DNA from: Chiayiivirga flava
GTDB taxonomy: Bacteria > Pseudomonadota > Gammaproteobacteria > Xanthomonadales > Xanthomonadaceae
Assembly: GCF_014202825.1 (NCBI RefSeq)
Contig: NZ_JACHHP010000001.1
Location: 806,001-870,000, forward strand
DNA length: 64,000 bases
Reading direction: 5' to 3'
The notes under the pieces: model-generated
Seen by the model: the letters and a program-made list of their open reading frames with translations, nothing else
What the model was told of the DNA's origin: nothing
Database searches by the model: none
Shown here: positions 42,434 through 53,403 of the stretch, piece after piece
Position numbering within the stretch: position 1 is the stretch's first letter
Layout of the letters: each line of letters starts with the position of its first letter
Position numbers and translations under genes: made by a program

Positions 42434-43507
42434 ATGCATCCGATCGACGAAGCCACCGCCGTACGACGCGGCGAGGAACTGGACACCACCGCGCTCGAGG
42501 CGTGGCTGCTGGCACGCCTGCCCGGCACGCACGGACCGCTGCGGGTGGCGCAGTTCCCGTCCGGCTTCTCCAACCTCACCTACCTGCTCACGCTCGGCGA
42601 CCTGGAGCTGGTGCTGCGGCGCGCCCCGCGCGGCGCGGCCGCGCGGGGCGGCCACGACATGGGGCGCGAGCACCGGCTGCTGTCGGCGCTGCATCCGGTC
42701 TATCCGAAGGCGCCGGAGGCGCTGGCGTGGTGCGAGGATGCGGCGGTGATCGGGGCGCCGTTCTACGTGATGCGCCGGGTGCGCGGCGTGGTGCTGCGCG
42801 GGCGCGTGCCGCCCGGGCTTGCGCTGGATGCCGACGGTTTCGCGGCGCTGTCCGACGGCTTCGTCCGCGAACTGGCCACGCTGCACGCGGTGGACCCGGT
42901 GGCCGGCGGCCTGCTCGACTTCGGCCACGGCGAGGGTTACGGGCGCCGCCAGATCGAAGGCTGGACCCAGCGATACGCCGCCGCGCGCACCGACGACAGC
43001 CCCGATCTGTCGCCGCTGTCCGAGTGGCTCGCCGCGCATCTGCCGGCGGAGAATCCGGCGCTGCTGATCCACAACGATTTCAAGTACGACAACGTGTTGC
43101 TGGACCCGGAAACGCCGTCGCGCATCCTCGCGGTACTCGACTGGGAAATGGCCACCATCGGCGATCCGGACTACGACCTCGGCACCACGCTCGCGTACTG
43201 GGCCGAGCCCGGCGACCCGGGCAATCTCGCGCGCTTCGGCACCACGCACCTGCCCGGCAATCTGGACCGCGCCGGCGTCATCGCCGTGTACGAGCGTCAC
43301 AGCGGCCGTCGCGTCGGCGATCCGGTGTTCCTCTTCGCGTACGGCCTGTTCAAGCTCGCCGGCATCATGCAGCAGATCTACGCACGCTACCGGCGCGGCA
43401 GCACGGACGATCCGCGTTTCGCCGGGCTCGTCCACCTGGTGCGCGACTGCGGCGATCTCGCGCAGCGCGCGATCGCGCGCGACCGCATCAGCGCGCTGGG
43501 CGACTGA
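42434..43507 (+). CDS. APH-type phosphotransferase family protein (ACAD10-like), 357 aa
   Basis: The kinase-like fold shows the catalytic loop [15 protein letters not shown] near residue 212 and the metal loop [16 protein letters not shown], where DWE replaces the common [11 protein letters not shown] near the N-terminus matches the nucleotide loop of these proteins. The family includes aminoglycoside kinases and fatty-acid-related kinases of the ACAD10/ACAD11 group; this sequence is closer in motif to the latter. A start at the ATG 42434 was chosen because it gives the usual N-terminus. Confidence 0.8.
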   Translation: MHPIDEATAVRRGEELDTTALEAWLLARLPGTHGPLRVAQFPSGFSNLTYLLTLGDLELVLRRAPRGAAARGGHDMGREHRLLSALHPVYPKAPEALAWCEDAAVIGAPFYVMRRVRGVVLRGRVPPGLALDADGFAALSDGFVRELATLHAVDPVAGGLLDFGHGEGYGRRQIEGWTQRYAAARTDDSPDLSPLSEWLAAHLPAENPALLIHNDFKYDNVLLDPETPSRILAVLDWEMATIGDPDYDLGTTLAYWAEPGDPGNLARFGTTHLPGNLDRAGVIAVYERHSGRRVGDPVFLFAYGLFKLAGIMQQIYARYRRGSTDDPRFAGLVHLVRDCGDLAQRAIARDRISALGD

Positions 43508-43546
43508 CGCCACCGCGTCCGGCGCCTCTCGCAGCGCGGATCGGAC

Positions 43547-43984
43547 TCAGCCGTCCTGTTCGAGCAGCACCACGCTCAGGGCGTCGATCCGGTATTCCTG
43601 CGCCGGCACGGGATTGGGCTTGCCGGGGTTGTCCTTCGCGTACTCGGCCGCGGCCTCGCCAAGATCGGCCGACATCAGCGTGCCGTAGACCACGGCCGGC
43701 CCGCGCACGTCGCGCGGCACCATGAAGTCGTGTTCGCGCGGCATCACGCGGGCGGACTGGCCGTCGACCTCGAGCTTCGCCCAGCAGCCGCGCTTTTCGC
43801 ACACATCGACGATGCGGCCGGAGAATTTGCGCGGCGCGGTCTGCGCAGGATCGAAGGCGGCCAGCGCGGCATCGAGCGGAACCGCTTCGCCGTCCGGCAT
43901 CGCGGCGCCGAAGGTTTCCGGATCGTCCGCGGCGTGGGCCAGCGGAGCGGCGAGCAACAGGGCCAGCATCAGGCGTTTGGACAT
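43547..43984 (-). CDS. DUF4920 exported protein, 145 aa
   Basis: A signal peptide ends in AHA|ADD. The mature part contains ETFGAAMPDGEAVPLDAAL and a pair of cysteines in VDVCEKRGCWAKLEVDG, then VMPREHDFMVPRDVRG. This is the pattern of DUF4920, a small periplasmic family with a conserved C-x5-C that may bind a metal or form a disulfide. The role is unknown. Confidence 0.8.
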   Translation of the reverse strand: MSKRLMLALLLAAPLAHAADDPETFGAAMPDGEAVPLDAALAAFDPAQTAPRKFSGRIVDVCEKRGCWAKLEVDGQSARVMPREHDFMVPRDVRGPAVVYGTLMSADLGEAAAEYAKDNPGKPNPVPAQEYRIDALSVVLLEQDG

Positions 43985-44099
43985 CGAAGGTCTCCAGGCG
44001 AGGAACAGGCGGCCAGCATAGTGCCGTCGGGCCTCGCAGCGTAGCCGGCGCGACGGTGGCGAGGCGGCGCGGACCGTCCGCGTTCGGCGCGTCGAGCGC

Positions 44100-44717
44100 T
44101 CAGCCGAAGCGGCCCTCGCGCAGGAAACGGGCGGTCAGCACGGCGGCCTGCGGGGAAAAGATCAGGCCGCTGTGCGTGGCCGGGATGGCGACATGGTCGG
44201 CGAGGCCGTCGATGCGGGTTTCCGCGAGCGCCACGGTGCCGTCGTGCGGCCCGTCGAAGCGCGCGAAGAAGCGGCCGAGGCCGAGCCGGCGCGTGCCGGC
44301 GATCATGCCGATCTGCGTGTCCGCGCGATCGAGCCGCGCACCGCGGCGAAGCAGGTCCGCGCTGCGCCCGAGAAACCAGCGCGTGCTCGCGTGCCGCGAA
44401 AGCTCCGCCGCCGCGCTGGCGCCGCGCAGCGGCGAGCCGAGGCAGACGACGCGCCCGACCGCGAGCCCGACATGCCGCGTCAGGGTTTCCAAAGCGAGCA
44501 AGCCGCCGAGGCTGTGTCCCACCAGATGCACCGGCCGGCCGTCGAATGCGCCGATGCGCTCGGCAAGCCGGCGGCACGAGGCCTCAGGATCCACGGCGCG
44601 GCTGGCGTAATCGAAGGTGGCAGGCGCAAACCCGTCCGCGCGCAGCCGACGCGCGAGCGGCTGCATCGCCGGGGCACGCATCCACAGGCCGTGGAGGATC
44701 AGGACGGGGTCGGACAT
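44100..44717 (-). CDS. Alpha/beta-fold hydrolase, 205 aa
   Basis: The opening VLILHGLW is the oxyanion-hole strand and turn. The nucleophile elbow GHSLGG places the catalytic serine near residue 70, and a late His in IPATHSG is a candidate third member. It has the size and motif order of small lipases/esterases or RGL-type acyl hydrolases. The substrate is unknown. There is no signal peptide. Confidence 0.8.
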   Translation of the reverse strand: MSDPVLILHGLWMRAPAMQPLARRLRADGFAPATFDYASRAVDPEASCRRLAERIGAFDGRPVHLVGHSLGGLLALETLTRHVGLAVGRVVCLGSPLRGASAAAELSRHASTRWFLGRSADLLRRGARLDRADTQIGMIAGTRRLGLGRFFARFDGPHDGTVALAETRIDGLADHVAIPATHSGLIFSPQAAVLTARFLREGRFG

Positions 44718-44840
44718 GGGACGATCCTATCCGGCCGTGCAACCGCCGCCCACGCGGCGCGTTTGCCGATTTACCCGACCGTCATCTCCGCGCTCCCGCC
44801 ACACCCGCGAGCGCGGCAGTGGCGGAAACAGCGCCGGAAA

Positions 44841-46622
44841 TCAGACAGTCGGCTTGTCCACCAACACCTTCTCGCGAATGCCGATGTGCACTTCCGCGAG
44901 CTGCTTGTCCGGCACCGGCGACGGCGCGCCGGTCATCAGGCACTGCGCGGTGGTGGTTTTCGGGAATGCGATCACGTCGCGGATGGATTCGGTGCCGGCC
45001 ATCAGCGCCGCGATGCGGTCGATGCCGAAGGCGATGCCGCCGTGCGGCGGAGCGCCGTACTTGAGTGCGTCGAGCAGGAAGCCGAACTTGGCTTCGGCCT
45101 CCTCCGCGCCGATGCCGAGCAGGTCGAACACCGCGCTCTGCATGTCGGGACGGTGGATGCGGATCGAACCGCCGCCGATTTCGTTGCCGTTGAGCACCAT
45201 GTCGTAGCCGCGCGAGACGGCAGTCTTCGCGTTCGCGCGCAGGTCGGCGATGTCGTCGACGGCGGGGGCGGTGAAGGGGTGATGCAGGGCGACGTAGCGC
45301 TGTTCGTCCTCGTCCCATTCGAACATCGGGAAGTCGGTGACCCACAGCGGCTTCCAGCCGTCGCGCACGAGGCCGAGGTCCTTGCCGAGCTTCAGGCGCA
45401 GCGCACCCATGAAGTCGCTTGCGGTCTTGTACGTGGCGGCGCCGAAGAAGATCGCGTCGCCGCCCTGCGCGCCGGCGGCCTGCACCACGGCGGCGAGCGC
45501 GGCGTCGTCGAGGAATTTCGCGATCGGCGAGTTGATGCCCTCGCGGCCCTTCGCCGCGTCCTCGACCTTCATCCACGCCAGACCCTTGGCGCCGAACTTG
45601 GCCGCGTACGCGCCGTAGTCGTCGATCTGCTTGCGCGAGAGGCTGGCGCCGCCCGGCACGCGCAGCGCAACCACGCGGCCGTCGGCATGGTTCGCCCAGT
45701 CGCTGAACACCTTGAACTCGCAGCTCTTCACGAGATCGGCGATGTCGGCGAATTCGAGCTCGATGCGCAGGTCGGGCTTGTCCGAGCCGTAACGGCGCAT
45801 GGCCTCGGCATAGGTCATGCGCGGGAATTCGGCGTCGAGCTGCACGCCGATCACCTCGCTGAACACGTCGCGGATCATGCCTTCGACGGCATCCTGCACG
45901 TCGCGCTCGCGCACCCACGCGAACTCCATGTCGAGCTGGGTGAATTCGAGTTGGCGGTCGGCGCGCAGCGCTTCGTCGCGGAAGCAGCGGGCGATCTGGT
46001 AGTAGCGGTCGAAGCCGGCCACCATCAGGATCTGCTTGAACAGCTGCGGGCTCTGCGGCAACGCGTAGAACTCGCCCGGGTGCATACGCGCGGGCACGAG
46101 GAAATCGCGCGCGCCTTCCGGCGTGGCCTTGGTGAGGATGGGGGTTTCGATGTCCTGGAAACCGCGCGCATCGAGCCAGCGGCGCAGCGCCTGCACGAGT
46201 TTGATGCGGGTGCGCATCATGCGCTGCATCTCGGGGCGGCGCAGGTCGAGGTAGCGGTAGGTGAGGCGCGTTTCCTCGCCGGCGTTCTCGTGCGCGTGGA
46301 ACGGCAGCGGCTCGGCGCGGTTGAGGATCTCGATCTGCGTGGCCACCACTTCGACCTGGCCGGTCCTGATCTTGTCGTTGACGGCGTGGCGCTTGCGCAC
46401 CGTGCCGGTGACGCGCAGGCAGTATTCGTAGCCCACGTCGGCCGCCACCTTGAACACCTCGCCCGCGTCCGGCTCCGCGATGATCTGCACGATGCCTTCG
46501 TGGTCGCGCAGGTCGATGAAGCACAGGCCGCCGAGGTTGCGGGCGACGTCGGCCCAGCCGCACAGGGTGACGGTCTGGCCGATCAGGGTCTCGTCGACGA
46601 GACCGCAGAAGTGGGTACGCAT
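44841..46622 (-). CDS. aspS: Aspartate-tRNA ligase, 593 aa
   Basis: The enzyme charges tRNA(Asp). The N-terminal OB fold ([20 protein letters not shown]) binds the anticodon. The class II motifs are clear: [31 protein letters not shown] (motif 2) and [13 protein letters not shown] (motif 3). The bacterial insert domain with EFKVFSDWA is present. GGAG six bases before the ATG supports the start. The length is standard. Whether it is discriminating or also charges tRNA(Asn) cannot be told here. Confidence 0.98.
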   Translation of the reverse strand: MRTHFCGLVDETLIGQTVTLCGWADVARNLGGLCFIDLRDHEGIVQIIAEPDAGEVFKVAADVGYEYCLRVTGTVRKRHAVNDKIRTGQVEVVATQIEILNRAEPLPFHAHENAGEETRLTYRYLDLRRPEMQRMMRTRIKLVQALRRWLDARGFQDIETPILTKATPEGARDFLVPARMHPGEFYALPQSPQLFKQILMVAGFDRYYQIARCFRDEALRADRQLEFTQLDMEFAWVRERDVQDAVEGMIRDVFSEVIGVQLDAEFPRMTYAEAMRRYGSDKPDLRIELEFADIADLVKSCEFKVFSDWANHADGRVVALRVPGGASLSRKQIDDYGAYAAKFGAKGLAWMKVEDAAKGREGINSPIAKFLDDAALAAVVQAAGAQGGDAIFFGAATYKTASDFMGALRLKLGKDLGLVRDGWKPLWVTDFPMFEWDEDEQRYVALHHPFTAPAVDDIADLRANAKTAVSRGYDMVLNGNEIGGGSIRIHRPDMQSAVFDLLGIGAEEAEAKFGFLLDALKYGAPPHGGIAFGIDRIAALMAGTESIRDVIAFPKTTTAQCLMTGAPSPVPDKQLAEVHIGIREKVLVDKPTV

Positions 46623-46809
46623 GGAGCACTCCGGGAAAAACGGACGGCGCGGCGCACGGTGCGGCGGCGCGGAAGGCCGGCCGCTCGGGCCGGAAAAACG
46701 GCAAATGCTATTCCCCGCCTGAAAATGGCGCAACAGCGGGCGCACCGGGCCTCGTCATCCCCGCGCCGGTGGACTACGCTGCGGCCACCATCGGGAGGGA
46801 GGTGAGGAC

Positions 46810-47751
46810 ATGCGCACGATTCTGCTGTTGCTCGGCTTGGTACTCGCAGTGGGACTGACGCAGGAGGCCACGGCCCAGGTGTCCAAGGCGTATGCGCCGG
46901 ACAATCTGTCGGGGCTCAACGAAGCCGATCGCGTGCGCGTGATCGAGCGCGAATATGCCGACCAGTCCAACGGCCGCCGCATTCCGGACGACCAGCTCGA
47001 GTTCTACCTCGACCAGATCCGCTCGGGCTGGCGCTTCACCGACATCAAGAACGACATCTCGCTGTCGCTAGGCGGCACCGGCGCGGGCTGGCGCCCCGTG
47101 CCCGGACGTCCCGGCCCCGGGCTCGGCGGCGAAATCCTGTGCGAGAGCCGCGACCGGCGCCCCACCGAATGCGACACGCCGTGGCGCGGCGTGGCCCGGC
47201 TGTCGCGCCAGATTTCGTCGGCGCGCTGCAGCGAGGGCAAGGACTGGGGGTCGCGCCCGGGCATGGTGTGGGTGTCGAACGGTTGCCGGGCGCGCTTCGT
47301 CGAGGACGACCGCTACAGCCCGCCGATCGGCGGCGGCGGCAGCCCGATCGCGGGCGAAGTGGTCTGCGAAAGCCACAACAAGCGCTACACCGAGTGCCGC
47401 TCGCCGTTCCGCGGCGACGTGGAACTGGTGCGCCAGTTTTCCGACCGCGGCTGCAAGCTCAACGTGGACTGGGGCTACCGCCCCGGCGTGATCTGGGTGA
47501 AGGACGGGTGCCGCGGCGCGTTCGGACCGGCGCGCGGCGGTCACGGCGGCAACTGGCACGACGACTACACCGTCACCTGCACCAGCGACGACAACCGCTA
47601 TCGCACCTGCGCGTGGACCAGCCGCAGCCGTCCGTTCCTGCTCGAACAACTCTCGCGCGCCGCGTGCGTGGAGGGCCGCACCTGGGGCTACGATCCGCGC
47701 GCGGGCCTGTGGGTCGATCGCGGCTGCCGGGGACGGTTCGGCGTGCGCTGA
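46810..47751 (+). CDS. Secreted DUF3011 repeat protein, 313 aa
   Basis: A signal peptide (MRTILLLLGLVLAVGLTQEA then TAQ) is followed by a short linker and three DUF3011 repeats at about residues 105-160, 175-230 and 250-310. Each has a 'V/L-C-x-S/E-x-D/H ... C ... C ... W-V-x-x-G-C-R' frame, that is four cysteines, likely two disulfides per repeat. The third repeat is the most diverged. A GGGAGG/GAGG ribosome binding site lies 7 to 15 bases before the ATG. The function is unknown; an extracellular, disulfide-stabilised protein is inferred. Confidence 0.8.
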   Translation: MRTILLLLGLVLAVGLTQEATAQVSKAYAPDNLSGLNEADRVRVIEREYADQSNGRRIPDDQLEFYLDQIRSGWRFTDIKNDISLSLGGTGAGWRPVPGRPGPGLGGEILCESRDRRPTECDTPWRGVARLSRQISSARCSEGKDWGSRPGMVWVSNGCRARFVEDDRYSPPIGGGGSPIAGEVVCESHNKRYTECRSPFRGDVELVRQFSDRGCKLNVDWGYRPGVIWVKDGCRGAFGPARGGHGGNWHDDYTVTCTSDDNRYRTCAWTSRSRPFLLEQLSRAACVEGRTWGYDPRAGLWVDRGCRGRFGVR

Positions 47752-47782
47752 GCGCACGGCGTTCTTCGTCGCGTTGAACACC

Positions 47783-47810
47783 AACGCCCGCGCCGGCCGG
47801 CGCGGGCGTT
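47783..47810. terminator. Perfect GC hairpin between convergent genes
   Basis: A 28-base perfect palindrome, with each 14-base arm beginning AACGCCCGCG, sits between the DUF3011 gene and murA, which converge. It would act as a terminator for both strands. It starts with AA and ends in TT rather than a long T-run, so intrinsic efficiency is uncertain. Confidence 0.75.
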
Positions 47811-47840
47811 CGTCTCGGTGTGCCGCGGACCGGCGGCCGA

Positions 47841-49652
<1,812 letters not shown>

Positions 49653-49722
49653 CTAGCCGCACATCATAAATCAAAACGCCCGCGGCTCTGCGTCCTGCAG
49701 CCGCAGGCAACGGGACTGCCAC

Positions 49723-50763
49723 ATGAATGCCGCCCAGATCCACCCGCTCGCGCGCAGCCCGCTCCAGAGCGGCATCGGCGCGTCGGAGCCCGACCCCGAT
49801 GCGATTGTCGCAAGCGGCGTCCACGTGATCGACGTGGAAACGCGCGCCCTGCAGGCGCTGCGCCCGCGCATCGGCGCCGCGTTCGTCGCGGCCTGTCGCC
49901 GGATGCTCGAATGCCGGGGCCGCGTGGTCTGCACCGGCATGGGCAAATCCGGCCACATCGCGCGCAAGGTCGCCGCCACGCTCGCCTCCACCGGCACGCC
50001 GAGCTTCTACGTGCACCCGGGCGAGGCCAGCCACGGCGATCTGGGCATGATCACCGATATCGACGTCGTTCTCGCGCTGTCCAATTCCGGCGAGACCGAG
50101 GAACTGCTCACCATCGTGCCGGTGCTCAAGCGCCAGGGCACCGCCCTGATTGCGATGACCGGCCGGCCCGAATCCACACTCGCCACGCTCGCGGACCTGC
50201 ATCTGGACGTCAGCGTGCCGGAGGAAGCCTGCCCGCTGGGCCTGGCGCCGACGTCCAGCACCACGGCGGCGCTGGTGATGGGCGACGCACTCGCCATCGC
50301 GCTGCTCGACGCACGCGGCTTCACCTCGGAGGATTTCGCCCGCTCGCATCCGGCCGGAAGCCTGGGCCGGCGTCTGCTGCTGCACATCGCCGACATCATG
50401 CACAGCGGCGACGGCATCCCGCGCGTGGGCGCCGACGCGACCCTGAGCGAAGCGCTCGTCGAGATGAGCCGCAAGCGCCTGGGCATGACGGCCGTCGTCG
50501 ACGACGACGATCGCCTGCTCGGCGTCTTCACCGACGGCGACCTGCGCCGCGCGCTCGACGAAGGCACCGACGATGTCCGCACCACGCCGGTGCTCGCGTC
50601 GATGGGGCGCAACCCCAAGACCATCGGCGCGGACAAGCTCGCGATCGAGGCCGCGCACCTGATGGAGGAGTTCAAGATCAACGCGCTGATCGTGGTCGAC
50701 GCGCAGCAGCGCGTGGTCGGTGCGCTGAACATTCACGATCTGCTGCGGGCGCGTGTGGTGTAG
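49723..50763 (+). CDS. kdsD: Arabinose-5-phosphate isomerase, 346 aa
   Basis: It interconverts ribulose-5-P and arabinose-5-P for Kdo synthesis. An SIS domain covers residues 60 to 190 (VVCTGMGKSGHIARKVAATL, LALSNSGETEELL, ARSHPAGSLGRRLL), and a CBS pair covers about 225 to 346. It starts the kdsD-kdsC-lptCAB-rpoN locus and is divergent from ibaG, with a 254-base gap that holds an A/T-rich CATCATAAATC near 49665, a possible -10 region. Confidence 0.95.
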   Translation: MNAAQIHPLARSPLQSGIGASEPDPDAIVASGVHVIDVETRALQALRPRIGAAFVAACRRMLECRGRVVCTGMGKSGHIARKVAATLASTGTPSFYVHPGEASHGDLGMITDIDVVLALSNSGETEELLTIVPVLKRQGTALIAMTGRPESTLATLADLHLDVSVPEEACPLGLAPTSSTTAALVMGDALAIALLDARGFTSEDFARSHPAGSLGRRLLLHIADIMHSGDGIPRVGADATLSEALVEMSRKRLGMTAVVDDDDRLLGVFTDGDLRRALDEGTDDVRTTPVLASMGRNPKTIGADKLAIEAAHLMEEFKINALIVVDAQQRVVGALNIHDLLRARVV

Positions 50764-50835
50764 TCGACGCCAGCGGACACGGCAGCGCGCCAGTTTGCGT
50801 TCTTCGCTCCGGAGGGCGAACCGCCGCAGCTTGCG

Positions 50836-50961
50836 TTCCTTCTCCCTGCGGGAGAAGGTGCCGGCAGGCGGATGAGGGCGCCACCTTCCCTCCGACTCGA
50901 GGCACACCGGAACGTAGCTCCCTCATCCGCCTTCGGCACCTTCTCCCGCAGGGAGAAGGAA
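50836..50961. repeat. REP-like inverted repeat between kdsD and kdsC
   Basis: The arms 50836-50878 and 50920-50961 are near-perfect reverse complements. Each contains a smaller hairpin (CCTTCTCCCTGCGGGAGAAGG). It is the same family as the 31465 element. The 273-base gap 50764-51036 has nothing else recognisable. It interrupts what is usually a tight gene order. Confidence 0.7.
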
Positions 50962-51036
50962 AAGCACAGCGGCAACTTGGCGCCTCATGCGCCTCCGGCA
51001 CGTTCTGTCGCCGGGCGAAGGAACAGCAGAACAGCC

Positions 51037-51573
51037 ATGACCGATCCAGACATCCAGCAACGCGCCGCCCGCATCAAGCTCCTCGCACTCGACGTCGACG
51101 GCACCCTCACCGACGGCCAGCTGTGGTTCTCCGACGACGGCATCCAGTACAAGGCCTTCAGCGCCCACGACGGCCTCGGCCTCAAGCTGCTGCGCCAGCA
51201 CGGGATCGAGGCGGCCATCATCACCGCGCGCACCAGCCCGGTGGTCGAGGTGCGCGCGCGTGACCTCGGCATCACGCACGTCTACCAGGGCAGCCGCGAC
51301 AAACGCGCCAGCCTGCTCGACCTGTGCAGCAAGTTGAACCTCGACCCGCTCGACACCGCGATGATGGGCGACGACCTCTCCGACCTCCCCGCGATGCGCA
51401 TCTGCGGCCTCGCCGCGGCGCCGGCCAACGCGCATCCGTGGATGGACGGCCGCGTGCACTGGAAAGGCGAACGATCCGGCGGCTTCGGCGCGGTGCGCGA
51501 ACTGTGCGATCTGCTGCTCTCGGCCCAGGGCAAGGTCGACTTCATCCTCGACAGCTACTGGCCCGCGCCTTGA
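51037..51573 (+). CDS. kdsC: 3-deoxy-D-manno-octulosonate 8-phosphate phosphatase, 178 aa
   Basis: It removes phosphate from Kdo-8-P. This is a short C0-type HAD phosphatase with LLALDVDGTLTDGQLWFSDD at residues 15 to 35, AAIITARTS, and the metal loop MMGDDLSDLPAM. The standard start is the ATG at 51037. The last four bases overlap the TTG start of lptC. Confidence 0.97.
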   Translation: MTDPDIQQRAARIKLLALDVDGTLTDGQLWFSDDGIQYKAFSAHDGLGLKLLRQHGIEAAIITARTSPVVEVRARDLGITHVYQGSRDKRASLLDLCSKLNLDPLDTAMMGDDLSDLPAMRICGLAAAPANAHPWMDGRVHWKGERSGGFGAVRELCDLLLSAQGKVDFILDSYWPAP

Positions 51574-52139
51574 ACCTGCGCGTCCTGCCCGTCGTCGCGC
51601 TGGTGCTCGTGGCGGTCGCGAGCAGCTGGCTGCTGTGGCGGCTCTACCAGCGCGAGGAACCGGCATCGCTCGTCGGACCGCCGCGTTCGGACTACGCGCT
51701 GACGAACTTCGATCTCATCGCGCTGGACGACGAAGGCCGCGAATCGTTCCGCGTCACCGGCCCGATGCTGTCGCGCCATCCCTTCCTCGGCACGCTCGAC
51801 ATCGAACAGCCACGGTTCCGTTTCCCGGACGCCGACGGCCAGCCGTGGAACGCGCAGTCCGCGCGCGCGTGGGCGGCGGCCGACGGCAAGGAACTGCGCC
51901 TGGTCGGCGAGGTGGCGTTCGACGGCCCGCCGCGCGAGGGCGGCGGACGCATCGAACTGCGCACGCCGCAACTGACCATTTTCCCCGACGCGCGCGAAGT
52001 CAAAAGCGATGCGCTCGTGAACATCGTCTCGCCGGGCGCTACACTGCGCGGCCGCGGCCTGTACGCCAATCTCGACACGCGCCGCTTCCAGCTCCTTTCC
52101 GAGGTCCGTGCCGACTATGCGCCGTCATCCCGCCGCTGA
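51570..52139 (+). CDS. lptC: LPS export ABC transporter periplasmic protein LptC, 189 aa
   Basis: LptC anchors at the inner membrane and passes LPS to LptA. The start is TTG at 51570, sharing TTGA with the kdsC stop; the protein then begins with a membrane helix (LRVLPVVALVLVAVASSWLL). Conserved stretches are YALTNFDLIALDDEGRESFR, W.A.SARAWAAADGKELRLVG, and ELRTPQLTIFPD. It overlaps the start of lptA by 23 bases. Confidence 0.93.
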   Translation: MNLRVLPVVALVLVAVASSWLLWRLYQREEPASLVGPPRSDYALTNFDLIALDDEGRESFRVTGPMLSRHPFLGTLDIEQPRFRFPDADGQPWNAQSARAWAAADGKELRLVGEVAFDGPPREGGGRIELRTPQLTIFPDAREVKSDALVNIVSPGATLRGRGLYANLDTRRFQLLSEVRADYAPSSRR

Positions 52140-52656
52140 AGCCGTCCTGCTGCTGACGCTGTTGCTGCCCGCGCTCGCGTCCGCGCGCTCCACCGACCGC
52201 AATGCCGACATGCAGGTCGAGGCCACCGGCGCCGACGCCGTGCTCAACGACAACGGCGAGTCCGTGCTGACCGGCGTCACCATCACCCAGGGCACCCTGC
52301 GCATCGAAGCGGCCAAGGCAACCATCACGCGCACCGCTGGCGACATCTCGCGCATCGTGCTCGAAGGCACGCCGGCGCAGCTGCAGCAGGAAAACGACAA
52401 CGGCGAACTGATGAAGGCGCGCGCCCGCCGCATCGACCACAACCCGGTGACCGAGGTCATAGTGCTGACCGGCGCGGTGGAGGTGGACCAGGGCACCAAC
52501 ACCATGCGCGGCGAACGCCTCACCTACGACACCAAATCCGGCCGGCTCAATGCCGACGGCGGTGGCGGCGACGGCAAGATCCGCATGACGCTGCAGCCGC
52601 GCAAGACCACCGAACCGGCGCCCGCGCCGGCAGGCGAGGCGGGCGGCGGCCGCTGA
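52117..52656 (+). CDS. lptA: LPS transport periplasmic protein LptA, 179 aa
   Basis: LptA forms the periplasmic bridge for LPS. The ATG at 52117 starts a signal peptide ([14 protein letters not shown]) with cleavage after ASA. The OstA-fold signatures are visible: [41 protein letters not shown] and [10 protein letters not shown] Pro- and Gly-rich tail ends the protein. Its TGA overlaps the ATG of lptB by one base. Confidence 0.95.
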   Translation: MRRHPAAEAVLLLTLLLPALASARSTDRNADMQVEATGADAVLNDNGESVLTGVTITQGTLRIEAAKATITRTAGDISRIVLEGTPAQLQQENDNGELMKARARRIDHNPVTEVIVLTGAVEVDQGTNTMRGERLTYDTKSGRLNADGGGGDGKIRMTLQPRKTTEPAPAPAGEAGGGR

Positions 52657-53375
52657 TGCTCGTCGCGCGTTCGCTGCGCAAGCGCTACCGCTCGCGCGAG
52701 GTCGTCAAGGATTTCGGGCTGCAGCTGCGTCCCGGCGAAGTCGTCGGCCTGCTGGGCCCGAACGGCGCCGGCAAGACCACCTGCTTCTACATGATCGTCG
52801 GGCTGGTCGCGGCCGACGGCGGCGCCATCGTGCTCGACGGCGAGGACATCACCGCGCTGCCGATGCACGCCCGCGCCCAGCGCGGCGTCGGCTACCTGCC
52901 GCAGGAGCCGTCCGTGTTCCGCCGCCTGAGCGTGGCCGACAACGTCATGGCCGTGCTCGAACTGCGCAAGGATCTGGACCAGCAGGGCCGCGAGAACGAA
53001 CTGCTCGCACTGCTGGAGGAACTGCAGGTGGCGCACGTGTCGGACCAGCTCGGCGCCAGTCTGTCCGGCGGCGAACGCCGGCGCGTGGAAATCGCGCGCG
53101 CGCTCGCCGGAAAGCCGCGCCTGATGCTGCTCGACGAACCCTTCGCCGGCGTCGACCCGATTTCGGTCGGCGACATCCAGAAGATCATCCGGCACCTAAA
53201 GGCGCGCGGCATCGGCGTGCTCATCACCGACCACAACGTGCGCGAGACCTTGGGCATCTGCGACCGCGCGTATATCCTGAGCGAAGGCACCGTGCTGGCG
53301 CAGGGCGACCCGGACGCGATCCTCGCCAACCCCGACGTACGTCGGGTGTACCTGGGCGAAGGTTTCCGGATGTAA
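52656..53375 (+). CDS. lptB: LPS export ABC transporter ATP-binding protein LptB, 239 aa
   Basis: LptB powers LPS extraction with LptF and LptG. Walker [10 protein letters not shown] is at about residues 35-43, the signature is [15 protein letters not shown], Walker [14 protein letters not shown], and the switch His is in [10 protein letters not shown]. The length is standard. Confidence 0.97.
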   Translation: MLVARSLRKRYRSREVVKDFGLQLRPGEVVGLLGPNGAGKTTCFYMIVGLVAADGGAIVLDGEDITALPMHARAQRGVGYLPQEPSVFRRLSVADNVMAVLELRKDLDQQGRENELLALLEELQVAHVSDQLGASLSGGERRRVEIARALAGKPRLMLLDEPFAGVDPISVGDIQKIIRHLKARGIGVLITDHNVRETLGICDRAYILSEGTVLAQGDPDAILANPDVRRVYLGEGFRM

Positions 53376-53403
53376 TGCGCAGGCGCACGCAGAGACACTC
53401 CCC